From Candidatus Mediterraneibacter intestinavium (GTDB lineage Bacteria; Bacillota; Clostridia; Lachnospirales; Lachnospiraceae), in assembly GCA_019119205.1 (NCBI GenBank), contig DWXK01000011.1, positions 1 through 63,516 of the forward strand: DNA of 63,516 nt, read 5' to 3'. Positions 7,815 to 17,673 of this stretch are shown piece by piece. Below the pieces are notes generated by a model. It was not told the DNA's origin. It saw nothing but the letters and a program-made list of their open reading frames with translations, and made no database searches. The position numbers and the translations under genes are program-made. Positions within the stretch are counted from its first letter, which is position 1. Every line of letters starts with the position of its first letter.

Positions 7815-8996
7815 TTATGCAAGCGCCCGTTTCAGCTTTTCTATCATCTCATCAATGTGCTTCTCCTCCACGATCAGCGGCGGCACAAAACGCAGCACAT
7901 TTCCTTCCGCCTGGATCACCAGCAGCCCTTCCTCGACTGCGCGGCTGATCACTTCTCCTGCCGGTCTTGAGAGTGCCAGGCCCTGCATCAGGCCTTTTCC
8001 TCTCCGCTCTGTGACGCAGTCTGCTTCTTCCACAAGCTCATCCAGACGTTTCGCCAGATAGGGACCCACTTTGTTCACATGACCGACGATATCCTCCCGC
8101 TCGAATATCTCTATCACTTTCTTCACAGCCGTACACGCCAGCGGATTTCCTCCGTAGGTCGCGCCGTGGTCTCCGGGCTGCAGCGAATATTCGGCAACTT
8201 TCTCTGTCATGGCAAATGCTCCCACCGGAATCCCATTTCCGATGGCTTTTGCCATGGTGATGATGTCCGGCTTCACACCGAATCCCTGCCATGCAAACAT
8301 GGTGCCGGTCCTTGCCATCCCGCACTGTACCTCGTCGCAGATCATCAGGATGTCATTGTCGTCGCAGATCTTCCGGATCCCTTCCATGAATTCCTGAGTC
8401 GCCAGATTGATCCCGCCCTCTCCCTGAAGAGGTTCCAGGATGATGGCGCAGGTCTTGTCGCTGACCAGAGCCTTCACGCTGTCCAGATCATTGAATCTTG
8501 CAAACTTTACTCCGGGGAGCACCGGCTCAAAGGGCTCCCGGTATGAGTCATGTCCTGTCACGGACACAGCCCCGAAACTCCTTCCGTGGAAAGAATTTTC
8601 CATGGCGATAAACTCATACCTTCCCGTTTTCTTTGTATAGGCATACTTTCTGGCTGCCTTCAGGGCGCCTTCGTTCGCCTCTGTGCCGCTGTTGGTAAAA
8701 AATACTCTGTCCATCCCGGAGACGCGGTTCAGTTCTTTTGCCGCCTCTCCGCAGCTTTCATGATAAAAGAGATTTGAGGTATGACACAACTTATCGATCT
8801 GTGCCTTCAGGGCATTGTTGAGTTCTTCATTGCCATATCCCAGCCCGCACACGGCGATCCCTGCCGCGAAATCAAGATATTCTTTTCCATCCGCATCATA
8901 CAGATACATTCCTTTCCCGTGATCGAGAACGACCGGGAAACGGTTGTATACGTGGATCAGATTCTCCTCTGCTGTCTGTATTTTATTATTCACCAT
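7815..8996 (-). CDS. argD: Acetylornithine aminotransferase
   Basis: 393 aa PLP enzyme (class III aminotransferase) that converts N-acetylglutamate semialdehyde to N-acetylornithine with glutamate. Visible are the cofactor-binding [29 protein letters not shown] and the Schiff-base lysine K250 in [10 protein letters not shown]. The ATG at 8996 overlaps the end of argB by 11 nt. Last of the biosynthetic genes in the argC-GNAT-argJ-argB-argD operon. Length normal and no missing residues. Confidence 0.95.
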   Translation of the reverse strand: MVNNKIQTAEENLIHVYNRFPVVLDHGKGMYLYDADGKEYLDFAAGIAVCGLGYGNEELNNALKAQIDKLCHTSNLFYHESCGEAAKELNRVSGMDRVFFTNSGTEANEGALKAARKYAYTKKTGRYEFIAMENSFHGRSFGAVSVTGHDSYREPFEPVLPGVKFARFNDLDSVKALVSDKTCAIILEPLQGEGGINLATQEFMEGIRKICDDNDILMICDEVQCGMARTGTMFAWQGFGVKPDIITMAKAIGNGIPVGAFAMTEKVAEYSLQPGDHGATYGGNPLACTAVKKVIEIFEREDIVGHVNKVGPYLAKRLDELVEEADCVTERRGKGLMQGLALSRPAGEVISRAVEEGLLVIQAEGNVLRFVPPLIVEEKHIDEMIEKLKRALA

Positions 8997-9885
8997 GATA
9001 ATACCTGCTTTCTTCACTGTTTAATATTGCGGTTCCGATTCCTTTGTTGGTAAATATCTCAAGAAGGAGACAGTGAGGGATCCTGCCGTCCAGGATATGC
9101 ACTCTGGAAACTCCGTTCTCGATGGCGTCGATGCAGTTCGTGAGTTTCGGGAGCATCCCGCCGCCGATATATCCGTCCGCCATCAGCTTCTTTGCCTCGT
9201 CCACACGCAGTTCCGAGATCAGCGTATCCGGATCGTCCGGATCTTTGTATACGCCCTCGATGTCTGTGAGGAACGCCAGCTTCTCCGCCTTCACAGCACG
9301 GGCGATGGCGCATGCCGCGTCATCCGCATTGATATTATATGTATTATAATTATCATCCAGCCCCACCGGACAGACGATCGGAAGGAAATCTTTCTCCAGA
9401 AGATCATACAGGATCTGCGCATTGACCTCCTTGATCTCCCCTACATACCCGATATCCTGTCCGTCAGAATACTTCTTATCTACTTTCAGGAGAGCGCCGT
9501 CCTTTCCACTGATCCCGATGGCGCGGACGCCAAGCTCTTCCACAAGCTGAACCAGGCTCTTGTTCACCTTGCCCAGGACCATCTCCGCGATCTCCATAGT
9601 CTCCGCATCCGTCACCCGGAGTCCGTTGATGAACTGCGGCTCCATACCGACTTTGCCGACCCATTTGCTGATCTCCTTGCCGCCGCCATGGACGATGATC
9701 GGTTTGAACCCGACCAGCTTGAGCAGAGTCACGTCCTCGATCACCCTTTTTTTCAGGCTCTCATCCACCATGGCGCTGCCGCCGTATTTCACTACGATGA
9801 TCTTCCGGTTAAAACGCTGGATGTAAGGCAGCGCCTCGATCAGCACCTGCGCCTTGTCCAGATATTGCTGCATATTCTTATTCAT
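8986..9885 (-). CDS. argB: Acetylglutamate kinase
   Basis: 299 aa, starting at 9885 behind AAGGAGG. Phosphorylates N-acetylglutamate, the usual arginine-inhibited step. The amino-acid kinase fold is marked by VVKYGGSAM near residue 30, [10 protein letters not shown], and the nucleotide/substrate segments [11 protein letters not shown] and [11 protein letters not shown]. An extended N-terminal helix ([18 protein letters not shown]) is the type found in arginine-sensitive hexameric enzymes, so feedback inhibition is likely. Ten bases separate it from argJ. Confidence 0.96.
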   Translation of the reverse strand: MNKNMQQYLDKAQVLIEALPYIQRFNRKIIVVKYGGSAMVDESLKKRVIEDVTLLKLVGFKPIIVHGGGKEISKWVGKVGMEPQFINGLRVTDAETMEIAEMVLGKVNKSLVQLVEELGVRAIGISGKDGALLKVDKKYSDGQDIGYVGEIKEVNAQILYDLLEKDFLPIVCPVGLDDNYNTYNINADDAACAIARAVKAEKLAFLTDIEGVYKDPDDPDTLISELRVDEAKKLMADGYIGGGMLPKLTNCIDAIENGVSRVHILDGRIPHCLLLEIFTNKGIGTAILNSEESRYYHGE

Positions 9886-9895
9886 AAAAACCTCC

Positions 9896-11119
9896 TTAGC
9901 TGCGGTAATCCGCATTGATCTCAATGTATCCGTGGGTCAGGTCGCAGCCCCACGCCGCAGCCTCCTCATCGCCTTCCTTGATGTCTGCGACAGCGGTGAC
10001 CTCCGGCTGAGACAGGATCTCCGTCGCTTTCTCTTCACTGTAATCCAGGGCAACTCCGTTTTCTATGATCTTCAGCTTCCCTGCCGCGCTCTCGAAATAA
10101 AGATCGACTTTCTCCGGGTCGAACTCTGCTCCCGAATACCCCATAGCGCACAGGATCCTTCCCCAGTTTGCGTCATGTCCTGCGATCGCAGCCTTTGTCA
10201 GGTTGGAGCAGACGATGGATTTTGCAAGTATCTTTGCCTGCTCTTTCGTGGACGCCCCGATGATCTTTGCCTCAAACAGCGCGGTGGCGCCTTCTCCGTC
10301 GCCGGCCATCTTCTTCGCCAGAGTCTCGTTCACATAGTGGAGCGCCTCCAGAAAGAGGTCATATTCCGGGGTTCCCACTTTGATCTTCTTATTATCCGCC
10401 ATCCCGTTTGCCAGAAGGAGCACTGTATCGTTGGTGGAGGTATCTCCATCCACAGAGATCATGTTATATGTATCTTCGATATCCGTGCTCAGCGCCTTCT
10501 GGAGCGCCTTCTTCGAGATCTTTGCATCTGTTGTGATAAAGGAGAGCATGGTGCACATATTCGGGTGGATCATCCCGGAGCCCTTTGCCATGCCGCCCAC
10601 GGTCACCGTCTTCCCGCCGATCTCAAATGTCACGGCAGCTTCCTTCTTCTCAGTGTCTGTGGTCATGATGGCTTTCGCCGCTTCCGTCCCGCTGGCAAGG
10701 TCACCTTTTTTCGCGTCCGCGAGTTTTGAGATCCCCGCCTTGATGCGGTCGATGGGAAGCTGCATCCCTATCACTCCGGTGGAGCCCACGAGGACGCCCG
10801 CCTCATCCACTCCCAGGACCTTTGCCGCCTCCTTTGCCGTCTCACGGCAGTACGACATCCCTTCCTCTCCGGTGCATGCATTTGCGATGCCGGAATTGAC
10901 GATCACTGCCTGGGACTTTACCTTGCTCTCCACAACGGCTCTGTCCCACTTGACTGGCGCCGCCTTCACCACATTTGTCGTAAATGTGCCTGCTGTCTTA
11001 CACGGTTTTTCGCTGTAGATCAATGCCATATCCGTGCGTCCCTGATATTTGATCTCTGCCGCCGCTGCTGCCGCCTGAAATCCTTTTGCTGCGGTCACTC
11101 CGCCTTCGATCACCTTCAT
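9896..11119 (-). CDS. argJ: Glutamate N-acetyltransferase / amino-acid acetyltransferase (ornithine acetyltransferase)
   Basis: 407 aa. Transfers the acetyl group from N-acetylornithine back to glutamate. The proenzyme self-cleaves into two chains at the nucleophile T190 in [14 protein letters not shown]; the family usually has NMATML, so C189 replaces alanine beside the cut. Other landmarks are [11 protein letters not shown] and [11 protein letters not shown]. Three in-frame ATGs lie together (11128, 11125, 11119); 11119 is chosen because it is best spaced from GGAAGGA. Whether it is bifunctional (acetyl-CoA dependent) cannot be told from sequence. Confidence 0.95.
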   Translation of the reverse strand: MKVIEGGVTAAKGFQAAAAAAEIKYQGRTDMALIYSEKPCKTAGTFTTNVVKAAPVKWDRAVVESKVKSQAVIVNSGIANACTGEEGMSYCRETAKEAAKVLGVDEAGVLVGSTGVIGMQLPIDRIKAGISKLADAKKGDLASGTEAAKAIMTTDTEKKEAAVTFEIGGKTVTVGGMAKGSGMIHPNMCTMLSFITTDAKISKKALQKALSTDIEDTYNMISVDGDTSTNDTVLLLANGMADNKKIKVGTPEYDLFLEALHYVNETLAKKMAGDGEGATALFEAKIIGASTKEQAKILAKSIVCSNLTKAAIAGHDANWGRILCAMGYSGAEFDPEKVDLYFESAAGKLKIIENGVALDYSEEKATEILSQPEVTAVADIKEGDEEAAAWGCDLTHGYIEINADYRS

Positions 11120-11221
11120 GTCCATCATTTCCTTCCTAATTGTTTTTGCTGTTGTTTTTCGTCTCGTTTTACAGTCATCCGCCAGCTGCCGCCACCGGGG
11201 CATCCGCTGTCATCAGACTCT

Positions 11222-11668
11222 CTATTGTTCGTTAAATGCTGTTATATTTTCCTCATTCAGCGTAAAATCATAGTAGTTCAGATCCAGCCGTTCTGTCCAT
11301 CCGATCGTGTTCCAGAATGCATTTCCGATATCATTTTTTGTGAACGCGATCAGAGAGACTTTGTTGATATGCTCATCTTTCAGCGCTTTCATGGCATGAA
11401 CGACCATATCCTTCCCGATCCCATGGCGTCTGTACTTCTCATCCACACAGACATGGTAGAGACAGCCCCGTCTCCCGTCGTGGCCGCACAGGATACTGCC
11501 CACGATCTTTCCGTCCTCCACTGCCACAACGCTGGTGGTGGGATTTCTCTTCAGGAAGCGGTCCACGCCTTCTCTGGAATCATCGATGCTGCGGATGCCG
11601 AATCCCTTTATCTTTTTCCAGAGCGCATAGACATCATCGTAATCATCTATTGTCATAACCCGTATCAT
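11222..11668 (-). CDS. GNAT acetyltransferase inside the arginine operon (YpeA/RimI-like)
   Basis: 148 aa. The acetyl-CoA binding motif A is YRRHGIGKDMVVHAM (about 85-100), preceded by the beta4 strand GCLYHVCVDEKY; motif B region is VSLIAFTKNDIGNAFWNTIGW. ATG at 11668 follows GAGGTG; the alternative at 11677 is too close. The gene lies between argC and argJ, about 60 bp from argC. Short GNAT proteins can serve as N-acetylglutamate synthases in some bacteria, so a role in priming the pathway is possible, but it also resembles the general YpeA family. Confidence 0.8.
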   Translation of the reverse strand: MIRVMTIDDYDDVYALWKKIKGFGIRSIDDSREGVDRFLKRNPTTSVVAVEDGKIVGSILCGHDGRRGCLYHVCVDEKYRRHGIGKDMVVHAMKALKDEHINKVSLIAFTKNDIGNAFWNTIGWTERLDLNYYDFTLNEENITAFNEQ

Positions 11669-11728
11669 AATACACACCTCATCTTTCCATTTGAGCCGCA
11701 GCGGAACCGTTTTTCCACGGATCCCCGG

Positions 11729-12769
11729 TCACGGGAACATGGGGACCAGCTCAAGCCCTTCGCTCTCTTTCAGACCGAACATCAGGTTCATGTTCTGGAC
11801 CGCCTGTCCCGCAGCGCCCTTCACCAGGTTGTCAATGGCGCCCATCATGATGATCCGTCCCGTCCTCGGGTCGATCTTAAATCCGATGTCCACATAGTTG
11901 CTGCCCTCCACCCATTTTGTCTCCGGGCAGACATCCTTATCCAGCACGCGCACGAACTTTTCGTCCGCGTAATATTTGTCATAGACCGCCTTTACATCCT
12001 CCCAGCTCACTTCTTTTGTGAGCTTTGCATACTCCGTAGCAAGGATCCCCCGGTTCATGGGGACAAGATGAGGCGTAAAGTTAAGGACGACCTTCTCTCC
12101 CGCCGCATAGCCGAGCTGTTCCTCGATCTCCGGCGTATGGCGGTGGGTCGCCACACCGTATGCTTTTATATTCTCATTGACCTCGCAGAACAGGTTCGGA
12201 AGTTTTGCCCCACGGCCGGCTCCGGATGTGCCGGATTTGGCGTCGATGATCAGAGTGCTCATATCGATCAGCCCCTCTTTTGCCAGCGGGTACGCCGTCA
12301 GGATAGAACAGGTCGTATAGCATCCCGGATTCGCCACCAGGCGCGCCTTCTTTACATCTTCCCGGTTGATCTCGCAGAGCCCGTACACTGCTTCCTCAAG
12401 AAACTGCGGCGCCTTGTGCTCGATCTTGTACCATTCTTCATACACTTTCACATCCTTGAGCCGGAAGTCCGCGCTCAGGTCAATAATCTTCACACGGGAA
12501 AGGATCTCTTCATTTACCAGGGAGGCGCACAGCCCCTGGGGTGTTGCCGTAAAGATCACATCCACCTGGGATGCAAGTTCTTCCATATTGTCATCCATGC
12601 ACTCCGCGTCCACGATCTGAAACATGTTCTGATAGACGTCTGCATATTTCTTCCCGATATAACTTCTCGAGCCATACCATTTTATCTCTGCATCTTTGTG
12701 TCCCGTTAATATCCTCACAAGTTCGCCGCCCGCATATCCGGTAGCGCCGATAATCCCGACTTTGATCAT
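11729..12769 (-). CDS. argC: N-acetyl-gamma-glutamyl-phosphate reductase
   Basis: 346 aa. NADPH-dependent reduction of N-acetylglutamyl phosphate to the semialdehyde. The Rossmann motif GIIGATGYAGGELVR is at 6-20, the active-site cysteine is C150 in VANPGCYTT, and the substrate segment is KSGTSGAGRG. First gene of the arginine operon; an ArgR-like operator covers its promoter. Start follows AAAGGAA with reasonable spacing. Confidence 0.96.
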   Translation of the reverse strand: MIKVGIIGATGYAGGELVRILTGHKDAEIKWYGSRSYIGKKYADVYQNMFQIVDAECMDDNMEELASQVDVIFTATPQGLCASLVNEEILSRVKIIDLSADFRLKDVKVYEEWYKIEHKAPQFLEEAVYGLCEINREDVKKARLVANPGCYTTCSILTAYPLAKEGLIDMSTLIIDAKSGTSGAGRGAKLPNLFCEVNENIKAYGVATHRHTPEIEEQLGYAAGEKVVLNFTPHLVPMNRGILATEYAKLTKEVSWEDVKAVYDKYYADEKFVRVLDKDVCPETKWVEGSNYVDIGFKIDPRTGRIIMMGAIDNLVKGAAGQAVQNMNLMFGLKESEGLELVPMFP

Positions 12770-13105
12770 CTCTCATATTCCTTTCTACTCTATATACTGC
12801 AGAGCACAGGGTGATCCCCCGCCTCCAGTATCTATACTCTATAGCACTTTTTAATCATATACCACATCTGACAGGAAGTAAAGCGTTCCTTACCGGTCCG
12901 GCAGATGATTACTTGCATAATAATACATCTATTCTGCATATTTTGCAAGCATTATTTATAATTATGCATATTTTAAGTATTTTAATACATCGATAGTATT
13001 CTGCAGATCGTGATATAATCTTCCTGGGATCATATAAATTTTTTTGACCTATGCGCACATTTCTATGGTTTCATCCGTTATACATTACGAAAGGAGGCGA
13101 CGGAA
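12770..13105. other. Divergent intergenic region between argC and the ECF sigma gene
   Basis: 336 bp, no gene. It contains the argC leader (about 140 bp), the argC promoter with ArgR-like boxes (12912-12976), and the unassigned promoter of the sigma gene; TTGACC near 13049 is a possible -35 element. An imperfect palindrome (agtatctatact) occurs near 12830. Confidence 0.6.
12912..12976 (-). promoter_or_regulatory. argC promoter overlapped by ArgR-like boxes
   Basis: On the minus strand TTGCAA (12943-12948) and TATTAT (12920-12925) are 17 bp apart. Three AT-rich boxes with TGCA cores overlap it: cttgcataataatacat (12912-12928), ctgcatattttgcaag (12934-12949) and the box at 12955-12968, whose reverse complement tgcataattataaa is identical to a 14-mer at the argG promoter. 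The layout matches repression by ArgR with arginine. Confidence 0.75.
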
Positions 13106-13576
13106 ATGGATCTTGAACAATACTATGACGGCATCTACCGCTACTGCTTCCTGCGCCTAAATGACAGACACGCGGCTGAAGATCTGGCCCAGGAGACATT
13201 TCTCCGCTTTCTTGAAGCTTCAGAATACAGGGATATGGGAAAGCCCCTCGCCTTTCTCTACACCATCGCGAGAAATCTCTGCATCGACTATATCCGCAGA
13301 TGCTCAAACAGAGCAGATAAGACCTCTCCTCTGGAAGATCCCGGGAGTTTTCCCGCCCCCTCCAGTGAGGGATCGCTCATCGATTCCCTCGCGCTGGCAC
13401 AGGCGCTCTCCCTGCTCGACAGCGCTGACCGGGAGATCATCTGTCTGAGATATGTAAATGAGATCTCTGTCTCAGACATCGGAAAGATCATGAACCTCTC
13501 CCGGTTCTCTGTCCGCCGCAGGCTCAACCGCTCCTTGAAACTACTTTCGCAGCATATCAGAAAGGAGGATTTTTGA
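13106..13576 (+). CDS. ECF-type sigma factor
   Basis: 156 aa. Sigma region 2 is at about 5-70 (YCFLRLNDRHAAEDLAQETFLRF, then FLYTIARNLCIDYIRR) and region 4 at about 95-150 (LLDSADREIICLRYVNEISVSDIGKIMNLS, SVRRRLNRSLKLL). No other domain. AAAGGAGG precedes the ATG. The stop is 2 nt before the next gene, and three genes follow without gaps, so it probably controls its own operon. The target promoter motif is not evident. Confidence 0.92.
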   Translation: MDLEQYYDGIYRYCFLRLNDRHAAEDLAQETFLRFLEASEYRDMGKPLAFLYTIARNLCIDYIRRCSNRADKTSPLEDPGSFPAPSSEGSLIDSLALAQALSLLDSADREIICLRYVNEISVSDIGKIMNLSRFSVRRRLNRSLKLLSQHIRKEDF

Positions 13577-13578
13577 CC

Positions 13579-14367
13579 ATGAAAAAAAAGAACCTGAAAC
13601 AGGAGCTTCTCAAAGTTTACCAGATCCCCCCTGCCTCCGGGAAACAGGATTTTTTCCAGAGCAGGCGATGGAACGAAGCTTTGGACAGGGTTTCCCTCTC
13701 GACAGGATCCCCCGGCAGGATCTCTTTTTCCGAGTTTCTCCGGATCCAGGCAGGATATATCCGCCTCAGGAACTGGCTTCTCTCTTTCGTCCTGTTTTTC
13801 ACAGCTCTGCTCTTTTCCACCGGGGCGGTGCGGGAGGCAGGCATCACAAGTCCGCAATTTATGGGCGTCCTCTCGGCGTGCATCCCTTATCTGGCGCTCG
13901 CCACAGTGGCAGAAGGAAGCCGCTCTGTACGATTTGGCATGGAAGAACTGGAGATGCATACACGGTTTTCTCTCCATTCCATCGTCTGCGCCAGGCTGTT
14001 CCTTACAGGGATCGTTGATCTGCTCGTGATCGGGATGCTCATCCCGTTTCTCCACGCTGCGTGGGGAACAGGGCTTGCAGCTATTTCCGGCGCGCTCCTC
14101 ATCCCCTATCTGCTCACCTGCAGCCTCGACCTCATGATCCTTCGCCGGCTTCGCAGCCGGAACAGCATCTCTGTCTGCGCAGCAGCAAGCACGGGGATCA
14201 GTGCCGGATGCCTTCTTCTTTCCACTGCAGGTCCCGGAGTGTGGAATGTGCTTTCTCTTTCCGCCCTGCCGGCAGTGTTCCTGCTCGGTATAGCAGCAGT
14301 GATCGAATCAAAAAAATATCTCAGACAATCGGAGGAATCAATATGGAACTATACATCGACCGTTTGA
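13579..14367 (+). CDS. Membrane protein coupled to ECF sigma factor, putative anti-sigma or sensor
   Basis: 262 aa from the ATG at 13579 (AAAGGAGG 9 nt upstream). The first 65 residues are hydrophilic (KQELLKVYQIPPASGKQDFF, then ISFSEFLRIQAGYIRLRNW), followed by about six membrane helices. A short cytoplasmic N-terminus of this kind recurs in sigma-linked membrane proteins of Firmicutes (my recollection) and could hold the sigma factor, but no zinc anti-sigma motif HxxxCxxC is present. It overlaps the ABC ATPase gene by 25 nt. Function not proven. Confidence 0.6.
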   Translation: MKKKNLKQELLKVYQIPPASGKQDFFQSRRWNEALDRVSLSTGSPGRISFSEFLRIQAGYIRLRNWLLSFVLFFTALLFSTGAVREAGITSPQFMGVLSACIPYLALATVAEGSRSVRFGMEELEMHTRFSLHSIVCARLFLTGIVDLLVIGMLIPFLHAAWGTGLAAISGALLIPYLLTCSLDLMILRRLRSRNSISVCAAASTGISAGCLLLSTAGPGVWNVLSLSALPAVFLLGIAAVIESKKYLRQSEESIWNYTSTV

Positions 14368-15089
14368 CCAAACAATATAAAAATAAGATCGCCGTGGACC
14401 GCATCTCCCTGGATCTGGGCGCCGGGGTCCACGGACTGCTGGGCGCCAACGGAGCCGGAAAGACCACATTCATGCGCATGATCTGCGGGATCTTAAGACC
14501 GGACAGCGGAAGCGTCTCTTTCGACGGCATGGACGTCTCTTCTGAGGACTACCGCGCTATCCTGGGTTATCTGCCTCAGGATTTCGGCTATTATCCCGAC
14601 TTTACAGGGATGGATTTCCTCATGTACATGGCTTCTCTGAAAGGGCTCCGCAAGAAGAACGCCCGCTATCGGAGCCGGGAGTTCCTCTCTCTTGTCGGAC
14701 TGGAAGGGCAGGAAAAGAATAAGATCAAAACTTATTCCGGCGGAATGAAGCAGAGGCTCGGCATCGCCCAGGCACTCCTGAACCGTCCGAAGCTTCTCGT
14801 GCTGGATGAGCCGACTGCCGGACTGGATCCAAAGGAGCGGGTCCGGTTCCGGGATCTTATCGACCGCATAGGCAGGGAGAGTGTCGTACTTCTCTCCACC
14901 CATATCGTCTCTGATGTGGAACAGATCGCGGACCGGATCCTGATGCTGCAGGACGGACGGCTGATCTTTGACGGTTCAGCCGATGAGATCCATGGAAATC
15001 TGGAAGAATTCTACCTGGAGCAGTTTGACGAAGAAAGAAATGGCAGAGAAAAGCTCCGCATCAGAAAGGAGGAGACTCACCATGTATAA
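14343..15089 (+). CDS. ABC transporter ATP-binding protein
   Basis: 248 aa starting at 14343 behind GGAGGA. Walker A is GANGAGKTT (about 35-43), Q-loop YLPQDFGYYPDFTG, signature YSGGMKQRLGIAQAL, Walker B LLVLDEPTAGLDP and H-loop STHIVSD. The CcmA/DrrA-like layout suits a drug, lantibiotic or ABC-2 type exporter. It overlaps the gene before it by 25 nt and the permease by 8 nt. Energises the permease encoded next. Confidence 0.93.
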   Translation: MELYIDRLTKQYKNKIAVDRISLDLGAGVHGLLGANGAGKTTFMRMICGILRPDSGSVSFDGMDVSSEDYRAILGYLPQDFGYYPDFTGMDFLMYMASLKGLRKKNARYRSREFLSLVGLEGQEKNKIKTYSGGMKQRLGIAQALLNRPKLLVLDEPTAGLDPKERVRFRDLIDRIGRESVVLLSTHIVSDVEQIADRILMLQDGRLIFDGSADEIHGNLEEFYLEQFDEERNGREKLRIRKEETHHV

Positions 15090-16284
15090 TTTCCGGACAC
15101 TTGTGCGATTCGAATACAAAAAACTGTTTAAAAAGAAAGCCGTCTGGCTCCTTCTGCCCCTTCTGATGACGTTTGCCGTGCTCTCCGTCATCCTCCCTTC
15201 CTTCTCCGTAGCCATCTCAAACTCAGAGACGGGGCAGACATATATGTTATATGATCTGCAGCAGGCACAGCGCAGAGAATCCGCAGCCATCAAAGGCCGT
15301 CTCATCGACGACAGCCTCCTTGAGGAGATGCGCGCCGCATGGGATTCAGACGAAACTCTTGAAAACGGTCTTCCTGCCTCTGTGAGATACGACGGAATCA
15401 GCAGTTTTATCCTCTCCTCACTGAGAGACTTCCTGAAAATCGAAAATGCATCCCAATTCACCGGCAGCGCAGACGAGCTGTATGCTCTCCGGGCGAGAGC
15501 CCTAAAGGAGAGCTGGACCGAAGACGGACTTACGAGAGGCGAACAGCAGTTTCTCTCTAAGAAAGAGGACTCCCTGGAGACCCCCTTTCCATATGGATAC
15601 AGCGGCAGCTATGACATGATTGCCAGTTCCATGATCACCGTCAGTGCCTTGCTGACCTTTCTCATCGCGGTGTGCCTCTCTTCCGTTTTCAGTTCAGAAC
15701 ACACAGGGAAAACAGATCAACTGATCCTGTGCAGCCGTTTCGGAAAGGCGCCGGTCTATCTGGCGAAAATATTTACCGGGATCACCTTCTCCCTAGCAGC
15801 ATCACTGCTCATGCTCCTTTCCGTCACCGTCCCCTCCTTCCTCCTGTACGGGACGGAAGGGTTTGACGTCCCGATCCAGATTCTTGTTCCGCTTGCTTCC
15901 TGGGACATGACGATGGGCGAAACGGTCCTTATCCTCTCCGGGCTCTGCCTGACCGCGTCCCTGCTCCACTGCTGCGCGGCGCTGTTTTTCTCAGAGTGGT
16001 TCAAAAGCAGCGTCCCGGCTATGGGGATCCTGCTCGGATTCCTGCTGTTCTCCGGTTTCTTCAATATTCCGGAGACCGACCGCATCGCCTCTCAGATCTG
16101 GGATTTTGTACCTCTAAACCTGGTCTCTCCGGGAGGGACCATCCACAATAACCGGCTGGTCCCCTTCTTCGGTACTTATCTGACCTCCTGGCAGACCGGT
16201 CCTATATTCTATCTCCTGCTCTGCATCCTGCTGCTGGTTGCCGGATACCGGGTCTATTCCCGTTGGCAGGCGGGCGGAAGATAA
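15082..16284 (+). CDS. ABC-2 type permease subunit
   Basis: 400 aa from the ATG at 15082 (AGGAGG upstream). The first segment (LVRFEYKKLFKKKAVWLLLPLL) places an amphipathic region before TM1 at about 20-42. A large extracytoplasmic domain follows (about 45-180), then five further helices. This is the layout of ABC-2 permeases with a big loop after TM1. Last gene of the sigma operon; a strong terminator follows. The substrate is unknown; peptide antibiotic or envelope stress is plausible from context. Confidence 0.82.
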   Translation: MYNFRTLVRFEYKKLFKKKAVWLLLPLLMTFAVLSVILPSFSVAISNSETGQTYMLYDLQQAQRRESAAIKGRLIDDSLLEEMRAAWDSDETLENGLPASVRYDGISSFILSSLRDFLKIENASQFTGSADELYALRARALKESWTEDGLTRGEQQFLSKKEDSLETPFPYGYSGSYDMIASSMITVSALLTFLIAVCLSSVFSSEHTGKTDQLILCSRFGKAPVYLAKIFTGITFSLAASLLMLLSVTVPSFLLYGTEGFDVPIQILVPLASWDMTMGETVLILSGLCLTASLLHCCAALFFSEWFKSSVPAMGILLGFLLFSGFFNIPETDRIASQIWDFVPLNLVSPGGTIHNNRLVPFFGTYLTSWQTGPIFYLLLCILLLVAGYRVYSRWQAGGR

Positions 16285-16305
16285 CCTGATGACCGGGTTT
16301 ACGAT

Positions 16306-16366
16306 AAAAGCCTTCCTGCCGGAAATCTGCTGACAGCTGTCAGCATTTCCGGTCAGGAAGGCTTTT
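16306..16366. terminator. Strong bidirectional terminator between the sigma operon and proA
   Basis: aaaagccttcctg pairs with caggaaggctttt, with inner stem ctgacagctgtcag, and A and T runs on either side. It can serve both the plus-strand sigma operon and minus-strand proA. Confidence 0.85.
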
Positions 16367-16422
16367 CCTGTTCCTCTTCTGTTCTATCCCCGCCTTAAAA
16401 TAGTGCGGGCGCCCAGGATCTT

Positions 16423-17673
16423 TTATTTTCTGACCTGACCGTTTCCGAAGATGATGTATTTCGTCGTGGTCAGAGCCTTCAGCCCCATCGGTCCTCTGGC
16501 GTGCAGCTTCTGGGTACTGATCCCGATCTCCGCTCCAAATCCAAACTCAAATCCGTCTGTAAACCGTGTGGAGGCGTTCACATAGACCGCTGCCGCATCG
16601 ATCTCATCCTGGAATTTCAGAGCATTGTCATAGTCTTTTGTCACAATGGATTCAGAATGTCCCGTGTTATATTTATTGATATGTGCGATCGCCTCATCGA
16701 TGGAATCGACGATCTTCACAGAGATGATGGCATCCAGATACTCTGTTCCCCAGTCTTCCTCCGATGCAGGGACGATCTCCGGACTGATCGCCTGCGCACG
16801 CTCGTCCCCGCGGATCTCCACATCATGCCTCTTTAACTTCGTCACGATCTTCGGAAGGACTTCCCCGGCAGCATCGCTGTGGATGACAAGGGACTCGCAC
16901 GCATTGCAGACGCCCATCCGCTGGGTCTTGGCATTCTCGACGATATCTGCTGCCATCCCGGAATCTGCAGATGCGTCCACATAGACATGGCAGTTTCCTG
17001 TGCCCGTCTCGATCACAGGGACCGTACTGTTCTGGACCACATTGGCGATAAGTCCTGCTCCTCCTCTGGGGATCAGTACATCGATCATGCCGTGCATCTT
17101 CATCATCTCATTGACAACATCCCTGCTGGTATCCTCCACAAGAAGGACAAGATCCTGGGAAAGCTTAACTTTTCTCAGCCCTGCTTTTATGGCGCGCACG
17201 ATCGCCTGGTTGGAATGGATTGCGTCGCTTCCGCCCCGCAGTATCGCTGCGTTTCCTGTCTTAAAGCAGAGCCCGAACGCATCCGCGGTCACATTCGGCC
17301 GTGACTCATAGATGATCCCCACCACTCCGAGCGGCACTCGCTTCTGTCCGATGCGCAGTCCATTGGGACGTGTCTTCATATACAGCACTTCCCCGATCGG
17401 GTCTTCCAGTGCGGCGATCTGCCTTAAGCCTTCCGCCATATCTTCTATCCGTTTCTCAGAAAGGGCAAGCCTGTCGATCAGGGACTGCTTCGTCCCCTTT
17501 GCCTGTGCAGCCTCAACATCTTTCGCATTCTCTTCCAGGATCATCTCCTGCTGTGCTGCAAGTTCATCTGCCACAGCAAGCAGCCCTCTGTTCTTATCAT
17601 CCGTCCTCAGCTTTGCCGCTGTACGCGAAGCTTCTTTTGCAAGTCTGGCGAGCATCTCCATATAACTTTCCAT
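16423..17673 (-). CDS. proA: Glutamate-5-semialdehyde dehydrogenase (gamma-glutamyl phosphate reductase)
   Basis: 416 aa from the ATG at 17673 (GGAGAT upstream), the usual family length; the open frame runs 112 codons further up but without family similarity. NADPH-dependent second step of proline synthesis. Visible are [17 protein letters not shown], the catalytic cysteine C256 in [11 protein letters not shown], and the C-terminal [17 protein letters not shown]. proB is not next to it here, which is unusual since proBA are often linked. Confidence 0.96.
   Translation of the reverse strand: MESYMEMLARLAKEASRTAAKLRTDDKNRGLLAVADELAAQQEMILEENAKDVEAAQAKGTKQSLIDRLALSEKRIEDMAEGLRQIAALEDPIGEVLYMKTRPNGLRIGQKRVPLGVVGIIYESRPNVTADAFGLCFKTGNAAILRGGSDAIHSNQAIVRAIKAGLRKVKLSQDLVLLVEDTSRDVVNEMMKMHGMIDVLIPRGGAGLIANVVQNSTVPVIETGTGNCHVYVDASADSGMAADIVENAKTQRMGVCNACESLVIHSDAAGEVLPKIVTKLKRHDVEIRGDERAQAISPEIVPASEEDWGTEYLDAIISVKIVDSIDEAIAHINKYNTGHSESIVTKDYDNALKFQDEIDAAAVYVNASTRFTDGFEFGFGAEIGISTQKLHARGPMGLKALTTTKYIIFGNGQVRK

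Noticed and set aside
11225-12709. 494-codon plus-strand open frame across the GNAT and argC genes
   Set aside because: It is antisense to well-recognised genes, lacks a ribosome binding site, and is rich in His, Arg and Leu as expected for a shadow frame.
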